Assembly (NCBI GenBank): GCA_902803305.1
Contig: CADCPL010000221.1
Span: 1 to 9,523, forward strand
DNA: 9,523 bases
Source of the DNA: an uncultured Lachnospiraceae bacterium
GTDB taxonomy: Bacteria; Bacillota; Clostridia; Lachnospirales; Lachnospiraceae
Direction: 5' to 3'
Shown here: positions 8,191 to 9,523 of the stretch, one piece after another
How positions within the stretch are numbered: position 1 is the first letter of the stretch
How the letters are laid out: every line of letters starts with the position of its first letter
Made by a program: the position numbers and the translations under genes
The notes under the pieces: generated by a model
Database searches by the model: none
What the model saw: the letters and a program-made list of their open reading frames with translations, nothing else
Told to the model about the DNA's origin: nothing

Positions 8191-8951
8191 TACCTGATCT
8201 TTTCCAATTCACTCTTTAGCTTTGCGACAGACCATCTCGAAACGGTAACGTCCTTCTGTTTCTTGCCTCTTTTGGTAAGATCCGCAACCTGCTTCAGATA
8301 CTCAACGGTAACTTTCGATGACAATTTGGATTCGCCTGCGGGACGGGCCTGGAATTTGTACGGGATCTCAACAACGCTCCGATACGTTCCCATCGCAAGC
8401 ACTTCCACCATGATCTTCCATCCAATCGGTCGAAGATCTGCTCCTTTAATTACCTCCTTGCGGAACATGAACAATCCGCTCGTCGGATCGGTGATCTTGC
8501 GAAGAGAAGGAAGCATTATCTTCCCTATATACCTTGCGACTCCCGATACAAGCTTACGATACGGTCCGAGACCTCCGTCGCTGCCTCCCGGAATGAACCT
8601 TGATGGAACGCAAAAATCGACTCCGGTCTCCATGACAGCATACATGGAGCGAAGGATAGCCGGCGGATGCTGAAGATCCGCATCCATTACCGCGATATAG
8701 TCACCCTCTGCCAGCGAGAAGCCTTTCAGCACCGCTGTGGCAAGTCCTTTTTCGGTCTCTCTGTGCTCCATCCTGACATGGGGATTTTCCGCCATGACAG
8801 CTTTGATCGCATCTACCGTATCATCCGTGGAATCATCCACAAAGATGACTTCATAATCTATTCCCTTAAGTGCGTAATCAATCTGATTAACCAGGTTGCC
8901 TACATTCTCGGCTTCGTTGTATGTCGGTACAACTACTGATATCCTGCCCAT
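8190..8951 (-). CDS. Glycosyltransferase family 2, polyprenyl-phosphate-sugar synthase (DPM1) type
   Basis: A 253-residue GT-A enzyme. DPM1-type members transfer mannose or glucose from GDP- or UDP-sugar to polyprenyl phosphate on the inner membrane face, giving a lipid-linked donor for later use outside the cell. Visible motifs are VVPTYNE (7-13), FVDDSTDDT (37-45), the metal-binding DADLQHPP (90-97, DxD), DPTSGLFMFRK (155-165) and FQARPAGESKLS (200-211), all characteristic of this branch. It lacks the C-terminal membrane helices or GtrA-like domain of many bacterial relatives. Instead it ends in a basic, amphipathic tail (about 226-253) that may help membrane contact. It starts 14 bases after the uvrB stop with the best ribosome site in the window (GGAGGG, spacer 4) and overlaps the MBOAT gene by one base. 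The donor sugar is not readable; a plain polymer-building glycosyltransferase is the alternative. Confidence 0.93.
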   Translation of the reverse strand: MGRISVVVPTYNEAENVGNLVNQIDYALKGIDYEVIFVDDSTDDTVDAIKAVMAENPHVRMEHRETEKGLATAVLKGFSLAEGDYIAVMDADLQHPPAILRSMYAVMETGVDFCVPSRFIPGGSDGGLGPYRKLVSGVARYIGKIMLPSLRKITDPTSGLFMFRKEVIKGADLRPIGWKIMVEVLAMGTYRSVVEIPYKFQARPAGESKLSSKVTVEYLKQVADLTKRGKKQKDVTVSRWSVAKLKSELEKIR

Positions 8952-8955
8952 TTTT

Positions 8956-8961
8956 CCCTCC
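8956..8961 (-). promoter_or_regulatory. Strong ribosome binding site of the family 2 glycosyltransferase
   Basis: GGAGGG with a four-base A-rich spacer lies before the ATG at 8951, in the 14-base gap after uvrB. It is the strongest Shine-Dalgarno in the window and likely drives entry into the coupled glycosyltransferase-MBOAT-DHHW-uvrA block. Confidence 0.8.
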
Positions 8962-8965
8962 GGAT

Positions 8966-9523
8966 CTAGAACGATGCAAGATTTTTCTTCAGTTCTATCA
9001 TTTTGTCTCGAAGCTGTGCGGCCGTCTCGAAATCCAGTTCCGCCGCAGCGCGTCTCATCTGTTTTTCAACGCCTGCTATGAGCTTCTCGAGTTCTTTTCT
9101 GTCCATGGATTCGGGATCCTTTTCAAATCCCGCTTCCTTGCTCGCGATCTCTTTGTGGATGCTGATAAGATCACGAACAGCTTTGCGTATCGTTGTCGGG
9201 GTGATCCCGTTCTCTTTATTGTATTTGTCCTGAATGGCGCGTCTTCTTGCGGTTTCGTCAATGGCGGCCTTCATCGAATCCGTCATCGTATCCGCGTACA
9301 TGATGATCCGTCCGTCGCTGTTTCTGGCCGCTCTTCCTATCGTCTGCACAAGTGAAGTTCTCGATCTTAAGAACCCTTCCTTGTCGGCATCAAGTATCGC
9401 AACAAGTCCGATCTCCGGGATATCGAGTCCCTCCCTGAGCAGGTTGATGCCCACAAGAACATCGAAAACATCCAGTCTCATATCCCTTATGATCTGCGCC
9501 CGTTCAAACGTATCGATATCCGA
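8966..9523 (-). CDS. uvrB: Excinuclease ABC subunit UvrB, C-terminal part (5' end outside the window)
   Basis: The last 185 residues of UvrB (full length is usually about 650-680). UvrB is the helicase-like subunit that verifies damage after UvrA loading and recruits UvrC. The reading frame is open to the right edge, beginning SDIDTFER, which matches the conserved region before helicase motif V; the in-frame ATG at 9481 is internal and not the start. GINLLREGLDIPE (residues 25-37 of the fragment) is motif V, and QTIGRAARN (60-68) is motif VI with the arginine fingers. The fragment ends with the UVR domain (about 145-180, including LDFETAAQLRDKM), the coiled helical hairpin that contacts UvrA and UvrC. 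Nothing looks broken. It is the most upstream gene seen in the operon; any LexA-type operator would lie outside the window. Confidence 0.99.
   Translation of the reverse strand, partial: SDIDTFERAQIIRDMRLDVFDVLVGINLLREGLDIPEIGLVAILDADKEGFLRSRTSLVQTIGRAARNSDGRIIMYADTMTDSMKAAIDETARRRAIQDKYNKENGITPTTIRKAVRDLISIHKEIASKEAGFEKDPESMDRKELEKLIAGVEKQMRRAAAELDFETAAQLRDKMIELKKNLASF

Noticed and set aside
9479..9481. In-frame ATG near the right edge as the start of a short protein
   Set aside because: The frame is open upstream of it to the window edge and encodes conserved UvrB residues (SDIDTFER), so this is an internal methionine of a truncated uvrB.

Overview
The window carries eight genes, all on the minus strand, and reads as one tightly packed operon. 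In transcription order (from the right edge to the left) they are: the C-terminal part of uvrB, a family 2 glycosyltransferase, an MBOAT O-acyltransferase, an AlgX/AlgJ-like SGNH (DHHW-type) protein, uvrA, a phosphoglycosyl (sugar) transferase, an NAD-dependent SDR epimerase/reductase, and the N-terminal two thirds of a family 4 glycosyltransferase that runs off the left edge. The noncoding DNA between genes totals only about 60 bases. Three junctions overlap, and I see no internal promoter or terminator.

The organism is most likely an anaerobic Firmicute of the class Clostridia, plausibly Lachnospiraceae. This is inferred from the look of the UvrA, sugar transferase and MBOAT/DHHW proteins, the strong GGAGG-like ribosome sites on several genes, and the moderate GC content with many ATA codons. 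It is a judgement from protein appearance, not a search.

Two processes are interleaved. UvrA and UvrB are the damage-recognition and damage-verification subunits of nucleotide excision repair. The other six genes belong to cell-surface glycan synthesis. The three between uvrB and uvrA look like a polyprenyl-phosphate-sugar synthase-type glycosyltransferase plus a membrane/extracytoplasmic pair for O-acetylating an exported glycan. The three after uvrA look like the start of a lipid-linked oligosaccharide pathway: an initiating phosphoglycosyl transferase, a nucleotide-sugar reductase/epimerase and a cytoplasmic glycosyltransferase, comparable in kind to CapM/CapN/CapL of Staphylococcus aureus.

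The most notable point is the layout: uvrB and uvrA, adjacent in many Firmicutes, are separated by a glycan-modification cassette, and uvrA starts inside the end of an acetyltransferase gene. Each protein family is recognisable. I do not see an undescribed defence, mobile or RNA system here, and there are no tRNA, rRNA, CRISPR, IS or phage signals.
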